Below, one piece after another: positions 43,449 through 52,910 of a stretch of 64,000 nt of DNA (the first letter of the stretch is position 1; each line of letters starts with the position of its first letter). A program made the translations under genes and the position numbers. The notes under the pieces are model-generated. The model ran no database searches, was not told the origin of the DNA, and saw only the letters and a program-made list of their open reading frames with translations. This stretch comes from Chloroflexus sp. Y-396-1. Lineage in GTDB: Bacteria > Chloroflexota > Chloroflexia > Chloroflexales > Chloroflexaceae. The stretch spans positions 124,001 through 188,000 of the forward strand of contig NZ_KI911784.1 in assembly GCF_000516515.1 (NCBI RefSeq), given 5' to 3'.

Positions 43449-43641
43449 ACTTCACTGCAAAAAGGTTATCTTCTCACCACAGAGACCACGGAGATCACAG
43501 AGACTAAAGATGATCATTGAACATAGGGTTGTGAATTTTTTCTTACATGCACCCAATAGCCAAAAATTATCCTTATTATTCATAAATCTTAGACGCTCTG
43601 CGTGCTCTGTGTGCTCCATGGTGAGTTTTTGCAGTGGACTC
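43449..43641. mobile_element. MITE-like element, family 2, copy 1 (193 bp)
   Basis: The ends are inverted repeats around CACTGCAAAAA, continuing to CTCACCA. The element is bounded by a 7-bp direct repeat ATTTATG (43442-43448 and 43642-43648). Internally it carries CTCACCACAGAGACCACGGAG-like sequence, of the kind seen as dispersed repeats in many bacteria. It is highly similar to copy 2 at 45052. No coding frame is convincing. It starts 10 bp after the excisionase-like gene's stop. Confidence 0.82.
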
Positions 43642-43725
43642 ATTTATGCAAACTTATATAATACCGGGAAGATAATGCCAACGATAGATGGCATTGCCCG
43701 CCAACACTGGTCATTACAACACTGA

Positions 43726-43917
43726 GCAGGTGATCAGAAACCCGGCTTTCTCATCGGGCACGTACCGTACCCGTGCGATCATTGCGTGAGGGGGGTGCCA
43801 ATATTCTTTCGCTCCAGCACCCCACGTTCTCCTCGCCCCGTGGGGGAGAGGAAGAGGGCGAGGGAGAAGGTGAGGGCGGTCGAGCTGCATCAAAAGCCTA
43901 GATTTTTGATCACGCAC
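43726..43917. mobile_element. MITE-like element, family 1, copy C (192 bp)
   Basis: Left end GCAGGTGATCAGAAAC (diverged); right end, on the other strand, GTGCGTGATCAAAAAT. Flanked by TGA (43723-43725 and 43918-43920). The left 100 bp match the right end of copy E read in reverse, including CATCGGGCACGTACCGTACCCGTGCG. It contains one GC-rich hairpin module. Confidence 0.72.
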
Positions 43918-43981
43918 TGAGAGGTACGGCATTATCGTGAGAGCGACTCCTGGTAGTAAAAGAGTATTGTACAGATGTGCT

Positions 43982-44947
43982 TTAAGGAGCACGCTCATCA
44001 GAGTTATCTACACGCGAAGCGGGTAACGCTCGCACAATGACACGCTGTTTATACTTATTAGGGCCACTGGGCGGCCAGCAGGTAATCATCGTGACCACCT
44101 CATAACCGGTTGGCGCAATATAGCGAGCATTAGCTAACCGCTGCTCAGCGGGTACCCCTTCTTCATCAACGATGATCCGCTCGTGTACGATATAGCGGTA
44201 AGGCTGACCACGACTGTACACTATCACCTCATCACCTGGTTGCAAGTAGAAGAGGTCTTTGAAAACCCGACCATACCCACCGACATGTCCTGCCAGTACG
44301 ATATTATCGCCTTCACCGGGATTAGCCGATCCACGATGCTGACCAACCGCAAACTCAGCGACCTGCCAGACCGAGATCAACTGACCGTTTTCTTCCACCG
44401 TCTCCCATCCTACCTCGATCACCTTCGAGTCAACCTTGATCTTCGGTATCACCAGACGTTCAACTGTCGCTACCCATTCAACACGGCTTGGCTCAGGCGG
44501 TTCAGAAATAAGCAAGCCGCTATCGACCCCGGCAAGAGGTGTTTCTCTGTTCGTCGCCGGTATTGGCGGTAGCGTACCATCGGCTGAAGCGGGTACCGGA
44601 GTGGCAACCACTGTGTCAGACACAGGCGCCCCTCCTGGAACAGTTGCGTTAGCTGGTACAGGGGTAGCAACCGTAATCTCAGCTAAAGGTAACAATAGTG
44701 GACGTGCATCGGCTGGGCGAAAGCCACTAGTGGTCAATCGCGGCGCCGGTAATGGTGAATCACCACGGGCAGCCCAACGGTAATATTCCACTTGCAAGGT
44801 TGAAAACAACACATAGATAAGCAAACTCGCGCCGATAACCATCAGTGATGTCCCAATGAGCCATTGCCCACGACGTTTTGTCGGCACACGCCGCCAGTTG
44901 ATGCGATGAACAATTTGTTGACCAATAAGCGGTAGACGACGAAACAT
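43982..44947 (-). CDS. sortase family protein
   Basis: 321 residues: an N-terminal basic segment with one membrane helix (about 28-50), a Pro/Ala/Val-rich linker, and a C-terminal sortase domain. The catalytic triad is visible: His221 in LAGHVGG, Cys290 in MITCWPP and Arg302 in KQRVIV. It should cut an LPxTG-like motif and join the protein to an amine outside the membrane. Chloroflexus-type cells lack a typical Gram-positive wall, so the acceptor is unknown. A possible substrate with LPATG is encoded at 27009. Confidence 0.9.
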   Translation of the reverse strand: MFRRLPLIGQQIVHRINWRRVPTKRRGQWLIGTSLMVIGASLLIYVLFSTLQVEYYRWAARGDSPLPAPRLTTSGFRPADARPLLLPLAEITVATPVPANATVPGGAPVSDTVVATPVPASADGTLPPIPATNRETPLAGVDSGLLISEPPEPSRVEWVATVERLVIPKIKVDSKVIEVGWETVEENGQLISVWQVAEFAVGQHRGSANPGEGDNIVLAGHVGGYGRVFKDLFYLQPGDEVIVYSRGQPYRYIVHERIIVDEEGVPAEQRLANARYIAPTGYEVVTMITCWPPSGPNKYKQRVIVRALPASRVDNSDERAP

Positions 44948-45051
44948 GATGAGTGTTCCTCAGCGTTACAACTTGTTATTCAGTATATCATGTACTATCT
45001 CATGTTACGCACAGGAACGGCGGAAGGATGTCACCGGCAAAATCAACAATG

Positions 45052-45239
<188 letters not shown>

Positions 45240-45401
45240 CAATGCCTTTTGAAGGGAGAACAAAACAGACTATCAAAAGCCCAGGTTGTTGATGCCGCGC
45301 TGAGTTGCTCGCCACTTCAGCCGACTCTCTTGCTGAACGCTTGATCAAAACCACGAGTTTCTGATCACGCTCTTTGACCGCCATACTCATGCACAACATA
45401 A

Positions 45402-45435
45402 AATCACGGAGCACGTGTTGTCGTGCTCCGTGATT
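45402..45435 (-). terminator. terminator of the auracyanin-like gene
   Basis: A perfect 14-bp stem AATCACGGAGCACG / CGTGCTCCGTGATT with a 6-nt loop. On the minus strand it is followed by a TTTTATG tract. Confidence 0.85.
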
Positions 45436-45457
45436 ATTTGTGTCACAGATTAAGATG

Positions 45458-45946
45458 TTAGTTTACCACCAACTTACCCTGCATCAGCGGGTAATGACCT
45501 GGCACGGTACAAATGTAGAGGTACGTACCGGGGGCCGGTGCCGTGAATGTCACTTCGACCGTCTCATTGCCGTTGGCCAATGGCGATTCAGCAATAATGT
45601 TGCTCTTGTCTTCCGGTAAATAGTTTGCCGCCGGACCAGCAGTCAAACCAGCATTAGCAATTGCAGCAGCTTCAGTATCGCCACCCTTGATCAGAATCCA
45701 GTTGTGCTGTTGCACCGCCGAATTATTCTTGAAGCGGAGAGTAACTGTCTGCCCTGCTGCAACCTTCAGCTCCGTCTTATCAAAAGCTAATTCTTCACCT
45801 TTCGAACCGATTTCCAGAATGACCGGCCCACTGCCAGAGCCACCAGCAGAGCCACCGCTGCTGCTCCCACCACCACCACAGGCTGCTAGTACCAAAGCCA
45901 TCACCGTCAAGACTACCAAAGCGAGCATTCGTGACCACATCTTCAT
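45458..45946 (-). CDS. auracyanin-like blue copper lipoprotein
   Basis: A 162-residue cupredoxin. A lipoprotein signal ends in LVLAAC with the lipidated Cys23, then a Gly/Ser-rich linker. The copper ligands are His81 (QQHNW) and Cys146, His151 and Met155 in CTVPGHYPLM, a type 1 blue copper site. Auracyanins of Chloroflexus carry electrons between the alternative complex III and the reaction centre, and auracyanin A is lipid-anchored in the same manner. AAAGG precedes ATG 45946. It stands alone with its own terminator. The exact auracyanin type is not decided here. Confidence 0.88.
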   Translation of the reverse strand: MKMWSRMLALVVLTVMALVLAACGGGGSSSGGSAGGSGSGPVILEIGSKGEELAFDKTELKVAAGQTVTLRFKNNSAVQQHNWILIKGGDTEAAAIANAGLTAGPAANYLPEDKSNIIAESPLANGNETVEVTFTAPAPGTYLYICTVPGHYPLMQGKLVVN

Positions 45947-46063
45947 TACTCTTTTCCTTTCTTGTGGTATCTATCACAAGCATATACCCAAACATTTATA
46001 CCACTATCTGGTGCTTTGTCAAGCTCATCAGTGCTACTTATCCATAGTTCGTACTAATAGAAA

Positions 46064-47335
46064 TTATTCCTGATCTTTATCACGATGCGAGCGCTGGATA
46101 CGTTGCTGGAGATTGTTCTGAGTAGGTTTACCTTGACGATTCGGCCGTGCAGATGATGATTTGCTATTCGCTGGACGCTGACGCTCGTCTCGATAAGTCT
46201 GCCCTGTACTCTTCCCTGCACGACTACGCTGTTCTTCCCTCAATTGTGACGGTGCTGCTCGTTCGCCGCGCTCCTGGCGTGGTGGCGCTGCCCGTCCGCC
46301 ACGCTCCTGGCGGGGCGGCGCTGTCCGTTCGCCGCGCTCTTGGCGTGACGATGCTCCCCGTTCGCCGCGCTCTTGGCGTGGTGGCGCTGCCCGTCCGCCG
46401 CTCTCCTGGCGGGGCGGCGCTCCCCGTTCGCCGCGCTCTTGTCGGGGCGGCGCTCCCCGTTCGCCGCGCTCCTGGCGTGACGGCGCTGCCCGTTCACCAC
46501 GATCCCGCCGCCCCCCCGCGGTGCGCTCATCCTCACGAACATCAACGATTGATCGATTGGCTGGTGGTCGAACAACCGGTGTCGTTTCTGCTGATTTTAC
46601 CGGTGGAGATCGTCGGGTCGAGATATGGGCACGGAGTGCAGCAACTTCCTCATCGGTCAAATAGCGCCAGGATCGTGGTGGTAAATCGCCGAGCGACAGA
46701 TTACCCTCACGTACCCGGATCAAGCGTCGCACTTCATAACCGAGTAGTTTGGCAACAGCCCGAATCTGACGCTTACGCCCCTCACGTAATACGATACGGA
46801 CCCATACCCCCTCTGGTGCCGTCCCGATCAGTTCTACCCAGGCCGGCGCTGTCATCTCACCGTCGAGCAAAACCCCATTGCGCCAACTACGCAACGCCTC
46901 TGGCGTCAGTGGCCGATCAAGAAGCACACGATACTCTTTTTCAACCTCAAAACTGGGATGGGTCAGGGCATACGCCAATTCGCCGTCGTCGGTCAGCAAA
47001 ATCAAACCCTCACTATCAATGTCGAGGCGCCCAACCGGAAACACCCGTGCCGGTACGTCCACTAGATCAAGCACAGTCGGACGACCATGGGTGTCTTCAG
47101 CGGTCGATACCACACCTGCCGGCTTATGCAGCATAATATAGGTACGCTTGGCCGGCATACGGATTGGCTGACCATCAACCCGTACCTCATCGTGCTCTAA
47201 ATCAACTCGTGTGCCGGGCACAACCACGACACGACCATTGACCGTTACTCGTCCGGCAGCAATGAGTGCTTCACAATCACGTCGTGAAGCGATACCTGCA
47301 CTGGCCAAGACCTTTTGCAAACGTTCAGGACTCAC
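46064..47335 (-). CDS. pseudouridine synthase (RsuA/RluB family) with long Arg/Gly-rich repeat tail
   Basis: 423 residues from GTG 47335 (AGAAAGG upstream; a longer frame adds 23 unrelated residues). An S4 RNA-binding domain (about 3-60: ERLQKVLASAGIASRRDCEALI) leads into the synthase domain, with the catalytic Asp in VGRLDIDSEGL and the usual HPSFEVEKEYRV and REGRKRQIRAVAKLLGYEV. It isomerises uridine in rRNA. From about residue 250 the family part ends and a basic, disordered tail begins, including about eight 10-residue repeats of the type RQERGERAAP (coded at 46247-46497). Such tails can bind RNA. Confidence 0.9.
   Translation of the reverse strand: MSPERLQKVLASAGIASRRDCEALIAAGRVTVNGRVVVVPGTRVDLEHDEVRVDGQPIRMPAKRTYIMLHKPAGVVSTAEDTHGRPTVLDLVDVPARVFPVGRLDIDSEGLILLTDDGELAYALTHPSFEVEKEYRVLLDRPLTPEALRSWRNGVLLDGEMTAPAWVELIGTAPEGVWVRIVLREGRKRQIRAVAKLLGYEVRRLIRVREGNLSLGDLPPRSWRYLTDEEVAALRAHISTRRSPPVKSAETTPVVRPPANRSIVDVREDERTAGGRRDRGERAAPSRQERGERGAPPRQERGERGAPPRQESGGRAAPPRQERGERGASSRQERGERTAPPRQERGGRAAPPRQERGERAAPSQLREEQRSRAGKSTGQTYRDERQRPANSKSSSARPNRQGKPTQNNLQQRIQRSHRDKDQE
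46247..46497 (-). repeat. 30-bp tandem repeats coding the RQERGERxAP tail
   Basis: About eight in-frame 30-bp units inside the pseudouridine synthase gene. Units are close to identical at the nucleotide level, so the copy number is likely variable between strains. Confidence 0.8.
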
Positions 47336-47468
47336 AGACAGCCTTTCTACGTCTGAGTATGATGCGATAGAGTGACAATTCGTTGTCGCTTGACAGTATA
47401 CCATACTACGTTTTACAACCCGATTTAGAGTACAATAAGATAAGGCAACAGCAGCCTATTACCAGCAC

Positions 47469-50400
47469 ATGGAACAACAAACATCTAACCAGCTATTCCG
47501 ACCTTACGTACCTGTCACCCTACGTGACGCACTCGATGCTGGAGCATTACGCGCAGGACAGGTTCAAACGTATCAGGCAACGATCCTCTACACAGATTTG
47601 AGAGGGTTCACTCGTCTCACCGCATCATTTGCCACTCTTCCTGACGGAGCCGAGCACTTACACAACATCCTGAACCGCTACTTCGAGGTTATGATCGCTA
47701 CAATTACCGCCAATGGTGGCGATGTCATCCAAATTGCCGGCGATGCTTTTACCGCTTGGTGGCCAGGTATAACCGACCCTACACAGGCTATCCATTGCGG
47801 TTATGCCCTCCACAATGCAATCGCTACCCTTAACCCGATCATGACACCTAGCGGCCCTTTCACACTCGAACTTCGGGTCGGAATCAGTGTTGGATCGGTG
47901 TACCTGACGCTGGTAGGGATACCTAATCAAGGCATTCATCCAGTATTGATCGGTTCACCGGTTAACGCCGCCAGCCTGGCTGAGCAACAGGCCGGTCCAG
48001 GAGAGGTACAATTGCTTCTGTTCAATGCGCAACCGGCCCCCTCTATTAACTACTATCCTTTAGAAGCCCCTACCCTGCGATGGGAACACTTTCTTCCACC
48101 CAGTTTTGCCCGCCGCCTTCAACTTAATACGCTGGTAACCGAATATCGGCGATGTGTGCCGGTCTTCGCAGCTTTTGATTTGCCAGAAAATCCAGTGGAC
48201 TTGCAAACGCTGGTTGTGCAAGCTCAGGCTATCACCATGCGGTGGGGTGGCTGGCTCAACGAGATCGAAATCGGTAACAAAGGTACAGTAATGGTCTGCC
48301 TGTTTGGTGCACCGATTTCTCACGGTGATGACACCAGCCGGGCTGTTGGTTGCGCGATAGAACTCCGTGATCGCGGCGTGATTCGTAAGGCAGGGATTAC
48401 GGTGGGGACGCTTTTCGTTGGCGAAGTTGGGAGTCGTCTGCGGCGAGTGTATACTGCACAAGGTGAAGAGATGAACCTTGCTGCATTGTTGATGGATCGG
48501 GCCCAACCCGGTGAAATTATCATCTCCGGTCGGGTACGGCAAGATGTCTTGAGCCGGTATCACACAACCCTGCCGCAACCAATGCCGATCAAGGGCTACA
48601 GTCAACCTATTCCAACAGCTCTCGTGCTAACCGAGCAAACAATTGCAGAACAGCATGGGTTCCGGGCGTTACAAGCCTCGCTGGCCGTTTATACCGAACT
48701 GGTCGGTCGCGAGCAGGAACGCCAAATACTTGAACAGCTCATTGCTAACGCTACGCACCAGGGTCAAGTCTTACTCATCGAGGGTGAAGCCGGGATTGGG
48801 AAATCGAGCCTGATTCACCATCTAAGTGTCAAATGGCTTGAGCACGGGTATCACGGATTCCGAGGCGATTGCCAGAGTGGGATGCAAGAACACCTCTTAT
48901 ATCCATGGCGTGCGATTCTCAGCGAGTTATGTGGCATTGATGATAGCATGCCGACGTATGTGAAACGAGAACGATTACAGCAGATAGCGTCCGAAGTGTC
49001 TACAACCTTATCGCACCACATTGCAGCGCTGGCTCGTCTGCTCAATATCGACGGATTTGCGCATGCAACGGGTGCTACCGATATTAGCCCTCTCGTGATC
49101 GAGCTGCTGATCGGTCGTCTAAAGCATGAACCACTCTTGATTGTGATAGAGGATATTCATTGGGCTGATCCGGCTTCAATGCAACTTCTGAACGCGATCA
49201 TTGACTCGCTCGTTCCCCAATTGCCGCTGTTGATCGCTGTATCATATCGGCCACTCACCGAACACGTAGCACCCGTTATCGCCCGAATACGCCATCAGCC
49301 GTTCACAACTCATCATTTGCTTGAGCGATTGCCCGTGGCAGAACGCCTCTATCTCATTCGCCAATTAATCGGTGTTAAAGAGATTGATCCGCGTCTGATT
49401 CAATATCTTGAACGGTATGCAGCAGGACAACCCCTTTTTATTAAGGAATATGTACGTGTTCTATTGCAGAAAGGGCTGATCATCATTGAAGAAGATACTG
49501 CCCGGTTACGCGAACCACCACCACCCTTACAACTCTCAAGCCCCGCGCTGGGTATCGTGCAGGCCCGGATTGATCAGATGGAAGAGCGCATCCGCCTCAC
49601 GTTGAAAGTAGCTGCCGTTATCGGGCGCAGCTTTCCACTACGCTTGTTACAGCATATTCACCCCGCTCACCTTACCGATGACGAGTTACGTCAGGACATC
49701 GCCGTTTTGGTACGCGACCAGTTGATCGAACTCGAGATGAGCGACCCAGAGCCGATTTACCGGTTTGTCTTTGGTATTGCACATGAGGCCGCTTATAATA
49801 GCCTGCTCTTCGCCCAACGCCGCGATTTGCATCAGGCTGTCTATGCCTGGTATCTGACAACGTACCAGAACGAACTGACCCAGATGAAAGCCCCATTGGC
49901 CGTGTACGACGTTATGATTCACCACAGCTTATGCGCCGAAATGCGGGCCAACGCTATCGAACACTGCTGGCAAGCGGCGCTGATCTGCGTCCAACGTTCA
50001 CTCTTCCAAACAGCATTGCACTACATTGAAAAGGGAATTGCGCCAACCGATAACTCTTCTCGCCGCACTGAACTCCTCGTTTTGCGCATCATGCTTAACG
50101 ATCGGATAGGTGACCATTTGCATCAAGCAGAAGATTTCCGCCTGTTTAAGAACCTTTTACCCGAACAAGAACAGCCGGTTTTGTACGCAATAACCGCAGT
50201 ACTGTATCTACATCACCTTCTCGTTAGCGGTCAGTTCCATCTCTTCCATACGCAAAGTGCCTCCACTCAGACCCAGATCGACCAATTGAGTCAGATAGAT
50301 GCACGTTCTGGTCGATTCTTACGGGCATGTCTCTGGCTGATCCACGCCCAATATCTGGCACTCCAGGGTCAGTACGAACAGGCGATGGCAACACTCCGCC

Positions 50401-50894
50401 GTGTAAACCGTATCTGTAAGCCGGTTCCCAGCAACACGCCGCCACAACCTATGATCACCGATCTGATGACGCTTGGAAGCCTCTCCGCCCAGAGTTATGA
50501 ATTGCAAGGCTGGATACTCATTGAGACTGGTGATTTCCGACGGGCAAAGAAGTGCTTCCAGCGAGCAGTCCAACAGGCGCGAAGCGTGAATGACCGGATC
50601 GTGGAAAATCGCGCCCAGATTGGGTTGTGTCACACGATGATCATGAATGCACAATACGATGCTGTCGAGCACCGGATACAACGAGCGATTCACATTGCCC
50701 GCTCAATCAGCGATCGGTATGGGCAAGTGCTCGGATTACGCACTCAGGCGTTTCTGCATCTCAACCGACACGATGTCAATGCAGCGCATCGTGCCATCTG
50801 GCAAGCTATCGCCATTGCAAACAGTTCACGAATAGGCGTTCTTGAAATCGTCTTGCTGAATCAGCTTGAAAAGCTGGCCCGGGCGATGCAGTAA
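47469..50894 (+). CDS. soluble-adenylyl-cyclase-like protein: two cyclase domains, AAA ATPase and TPR-like tail
   Basis: 1141 residues. A class III nucleotide cyclase domain (about 28-190: ILYTDLRGFTRL and QIAGDAFTAWW, the two metal-binding Asp) is followed by a second cyclase-like domain (about 220-380) that lacks the first Asp and has GNKGTVMVCLFGAP. This pairing of active and degenerate halves is as in the soluble adenylyl cyclases. Next come an AAA/STAND ATPase (P-loop GEAGIGKSS near 440; Walker B LLIVIEDIHWAD near 560) and helical repeats to the end. Bicarbonate or ATP sensing is known for relatives, not shown here. Confidence 0.88.
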   Translation: MEQQTSNQLFRPYVPVTLRDALDAGALRAGQVQTYQATILYTDLRGFTRLTASFATLPDGAEHLHNILNRYFEVMIATITANGGDVIQIAGDAFTAWWPGITDPTQAIHCGYALHNAIATLNPIMTPSGPFTLELRVGISVGSVYLTLVGIPNQGIHPVLIGSPVNAASLAEQQAGPGEVQLLLFNAQPAPSINYYPLEAPTLRWEHFLPPSFARRLQLNTLVTEYRRCVPVFAAFDLPENPVDLQTLVVQAQAITMRWGGWLNEIEIGNKGTVMVCLFGAPISHGDDTSRAVGCAIELRDRGVIRKAGITVGTLFVGEVGSRLRRVYTAQGEEMNLAALLMDRAQPGEIIISGRVRQDVLSRYHTTLPQPMPIKGYSQPIPTALVLTEQTIAEQHGFRALQASLAVYTELVGREQERQILEQLIANATHQGQVLLIEGEAGIGKSSLIHHLSVKWLEHGYHGFRGDCQSGMQEHLLYPWRAILSELCGIDDSMPTYVKRERLQQIASEVSTTLSHHIAALARLLNIDGFAHATGATDISPLVIELLIGRLKHEPLLIVIEDIHWADPASMQLLNAIIDSLVPQLPLLIAVSYRPLTEHVAPVIARIRHQPFTTHHLLERLPVAERLYLIRQLIGVKEIDPRLIQYLERYAAGQPLFIKEYVRVLLQKGLIIIEEDTARLREPPPPLQLSSPALGIVQARIDQMEERIRLTLKVAAVIGRSFPLRLLQHIHPAHLTDDELRQDIAVLVRDQLIELEMSDPEPIYRFVFGIAHEAAYNSLLFAQRRDLHQAVYAWYLTTYQNELTQMKAPLAVYDVMIHHSLCAEMRANAIEHCWQAALICVQRSLFQTALHYIEKGIAPTDNSSRRTELLVLRIMLNDRIGDHLHQAEDFRLFKNLLPEQEQPVLYAITAVLYLHHLLVSGQFHLFHTQSASTQTQIDQLSQIDARSGRFLRACLWLIHAQYLALQGQYEQAMATLRRVNRICKPVPSNTPPQPMITDLMTLGSLSAQSYELQGWILIETGDFRRAKKCFQRAVQQARSVNDRIVENRAQIGLCHTMIMNAQYDAVEHRIQRAIHIARSISDRYGQVLGLRTQAFLHLNRHDVNAAHRAIWQAIAIANSSRIGVLEIVLLNQLEKLARAMQ

Positions 50895-50904
50895 GGTTAT
50901 CTAA

Positions 50905-51202
50905 GAGCATGATCAAAAACCTAAACTTTTGATGAGACTCGATAATAGCATCTTCAAACGTTGGCAGGTAACACAGGCGTCCCCTCGACGCGCTGAAACA
51001 GGGTTGCGACGGTTTTAGCCTAGTGCTGCGGAGCACGCTTGGCGCTCCTCACCTTCCCCTCGCCCTCTTCTTCCTCTCCCCTTTTGGAAGAGGAAGGGGA
51101 ACGTGGGGTAGCTGGAGCGAAGGAATGTGGGCAACCCATCACGCAACGGTCGCACGGGTACGGTATGTGCCCGATGAGAAATCTGGGTTTTTGTTCAGGC
51201 TC
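50905..51202. mobile_element. MITE-like element, family 1, copy E (298 bp)
   Basis: Left end GAGCATGATCAAAAAC; right end, on the other strand, GAGCCTGAACAAAAAC. Flanked by TAA (50902-50904 and 51203-51205). It is in the opposite orientation to copy C, with which it shares about 100 bp. It contains one GC-rich hairpin module. It starts 10 bp after the cyclase gene's stop. Confidence 0.75.
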
Positions 51203-51288
51203 TAAGATGGTGAATGACGACCAAGGAGAACACCTATAGTCCACCGCACAACGGTAATACAAGACCGGTATACTGATGCAGAGCCAGA

Positions 51289-51798
51289 TTACGGAAAAAA
51301 CGCTCGCCACCAGCGTTGCCAGTTGGGTGCTGGCGATGGGAGCGGCGCAGGTGTCGGTACAACTTGTGGTGTTGATAGTGGTGCTAAGGTTGGCACTCGT
51401 TCAGGGACAATCACAATATCGCCTTCACGAACCAGACCAAGATTACGTGCCCACGCTTCAGTGGCTGCATCCGACTGTTCATATTCTAACTGCGCCCTCA
51501 AGGCCTTCGTCGTCGCCTGTAGTGCCTGCATCTCGACCTGCGCGGTTGCCAGTTCGCGCTCAAGCGCCCGAGCAATGATAATCTGATTGACCAGATTAGC
51601 GGTAATGCTTCCAATCATCACCAGCAAGACTCCCATGATCGCCAGTGAAGCCAGTGTGCGACTGCCACCGGGAAAGGTTGTCTTCAACCAGCGCCGCATC
51701 CGACCACGAAACGTGGCCCAGATCCGTCGCCAGGCAGTGAATGAATATGGCTGTTTTGGTGAAGAACGATAACGAGGCATAAGAATAAACACTTGCAT
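51289..51798 (-). CDS. FtsB/DivIC-like septum formation initiator protein
   Basis: About 169 residues (TTG 51801 or ATG 51780 are alternatives; no clear ribosome site). A basic cytoplasmic N-terminus, one membrane helix (about 48-70: TLASLAIMGVLLVMIGSITANLV), a coiled coil (about 75-115) and ARNLGLVREGDIVIV, the short motif that follows the coiled coil in FtsB/DivIC proteins. A Pro-rich tail ends the protein. FtsB-type proteins act at the division site with FtsL and FtsQ. The bactofilin gene lies just upstream on the same strand. Confidence 0.78.
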   Translation of the reverse strand: MQVFILMPRYRSSPKQPYSFTAWRRIWATFRGRMRRWLKTTFPGGSRTLASLAIMGVLLVMIGSITANLVNQIIIARALERELATAQVEMQALQATTKALRAQLEYEQSDAATEAWARNLGLVREGDIVIVPERVPTLAPLSTPQVVPTPAPLPSPAPNWQRWWRAFFP

Positions 51799-51850
51799 CA
51801 AGTAGCAATGTGTCTACCTGTGCAAGTACCCATCGCTCTACACGATGCGG

Positions 51851-52270
51851 TTATCGCGATTCTGCGGTTGAGCGTGGTGGTTCGAGCAACAACGGCTCTT
51901 CTATATTCGTCGTCATCGAACTCTGGCCGCGGAAGAGACCACCCGGTTCAATGTGCAGCGCAGCCGTCGTAATATCACCCCACACCTTACCGGTTGGTGA
52001 GATTTCCAACTGCTCGAGCGCCGTAATTTGTCCTTTTACCGCACCCGATACATGGACATTCCGCGCTTTAATCGTTGCAATAACCCGCCCCGTCTCGCCG
52101 ATAATCAGATTACCAACGACCTCAATATCGCCTTCTACCGCACCATCGATGCGAACATTCCCTTCGGCATTCAAGGTGCCAACAAACCGGGTATTGGCCC
52201 CAATGACCGTTTCTGTCCGCCCATTAACAATCGTCGGCGTTTGAGCAGGCTTGCGGTTTGTACCAAACAT
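51851..52270 (-). CDS. bactofilin
   Basis: A 139-residue bactofilin. The core (about 20-115) is a run of short beta repeats: ETVIGANTRFVGTLNAEGNVRIDGAVEGDIEVVGNLIIGETGRVIATIKARNVHVSGAVKGQI, forming the beta-helix that polymerises without nucleotides. It acts as a cytoskeletal scaffold at the membrane. ATG 52270 was chosen because GGAGGAGG lies 9 nt upstream; two earlier in-frame ATGs precede that site. Nearness to an FtsB-like gene suggests a role in division or filament shape. Confidence 0.92.
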   Translation of the reverse strand: MFGTNRKPAQTPTIVNGRTETVIGANTRFVGTLNAEGNVRIDGAVEGDIEVVGNLIIGETGRVIATIKARNVHVSGAVKGQITALEQLEISPTGKVWGDITTAALHIEPGGLFRGQSSMTTNIEEPLLLEPPRSTAESR

Positions 52271-52910
52271 GCGTGCGATCCTCCTCCACATAACCGGCCA
52301 CCTGTTTATATCAAAAGACACTGACGAGGCCGGGAGAAAACCCGATCGTTCGGGCAATCGTTGTTGACATTATAAACGATAGTCGATGATGGGGCAACGT
52401 TCAGGAAGTACCACGAGATGTTTCAACGTCTTCCCCCCTCACAGTGGTAAGAAGAGAAAAGAGAAACGAGTGCGGAAGCGGTAGCTTTTCTGTTACGCCG
52501 GTGGTCTAACACCAAGCCCTTCGTTGGTACACCGATTACGTCCGTCAGCATCTTGTAAGGGCACGTCCCTCCCTGCTGTGTCGCACATCGGAACGCCAAC
52601 CGCTCACTTTCTTGGTGGGGGAGGTTCTACCCCTGCCCCCATTTGCTGAGGGATACGCCAACTGATGGGTTCACGTGGAAAGCAGCGCACGTCGCAGCAG
52701 CACCGACCCGCTTATCTTCGCCCCAATCCTCTTCCGCTCCCACCAGAAGAGCGGAAGGGGAAGTGAGTTGGAAGCGTTTTAAACGGCTGGATGACGTTTA
52801 TTACTCGTGTCATTGTTCGTTCGCAGCGAGAAAGCCTTCATAACACGAAACGCTGCGCTGGTGGAGACACTTCAGGAACCCTCTCGAATCTCTCCTTCCC
52901 CACCACTTCA
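52271..52910. other. intergenic region with a GC-rich hairpin module
   Basis: No gene is visible. A diverged hairpin module lies at about 52725-52760 (CCTCTTCCGCTCCC / AGAGCGGAAGGGG). The remaining sequence has no clear signal apart from short inverted stretches. Confidence 0.4.

Noticed and set aside
46147-47136. Plus-strand frame of 329 codons
   Set aside because: It is antisense to the well-supported pseudouridine synthase gene, and its repeats mirror the 30-bp units; no family likeness.
48060-48605. Minus-strand frame of 181 codons
   Set aside because: Antisense to the second cyclase domain; no recognisable motif.
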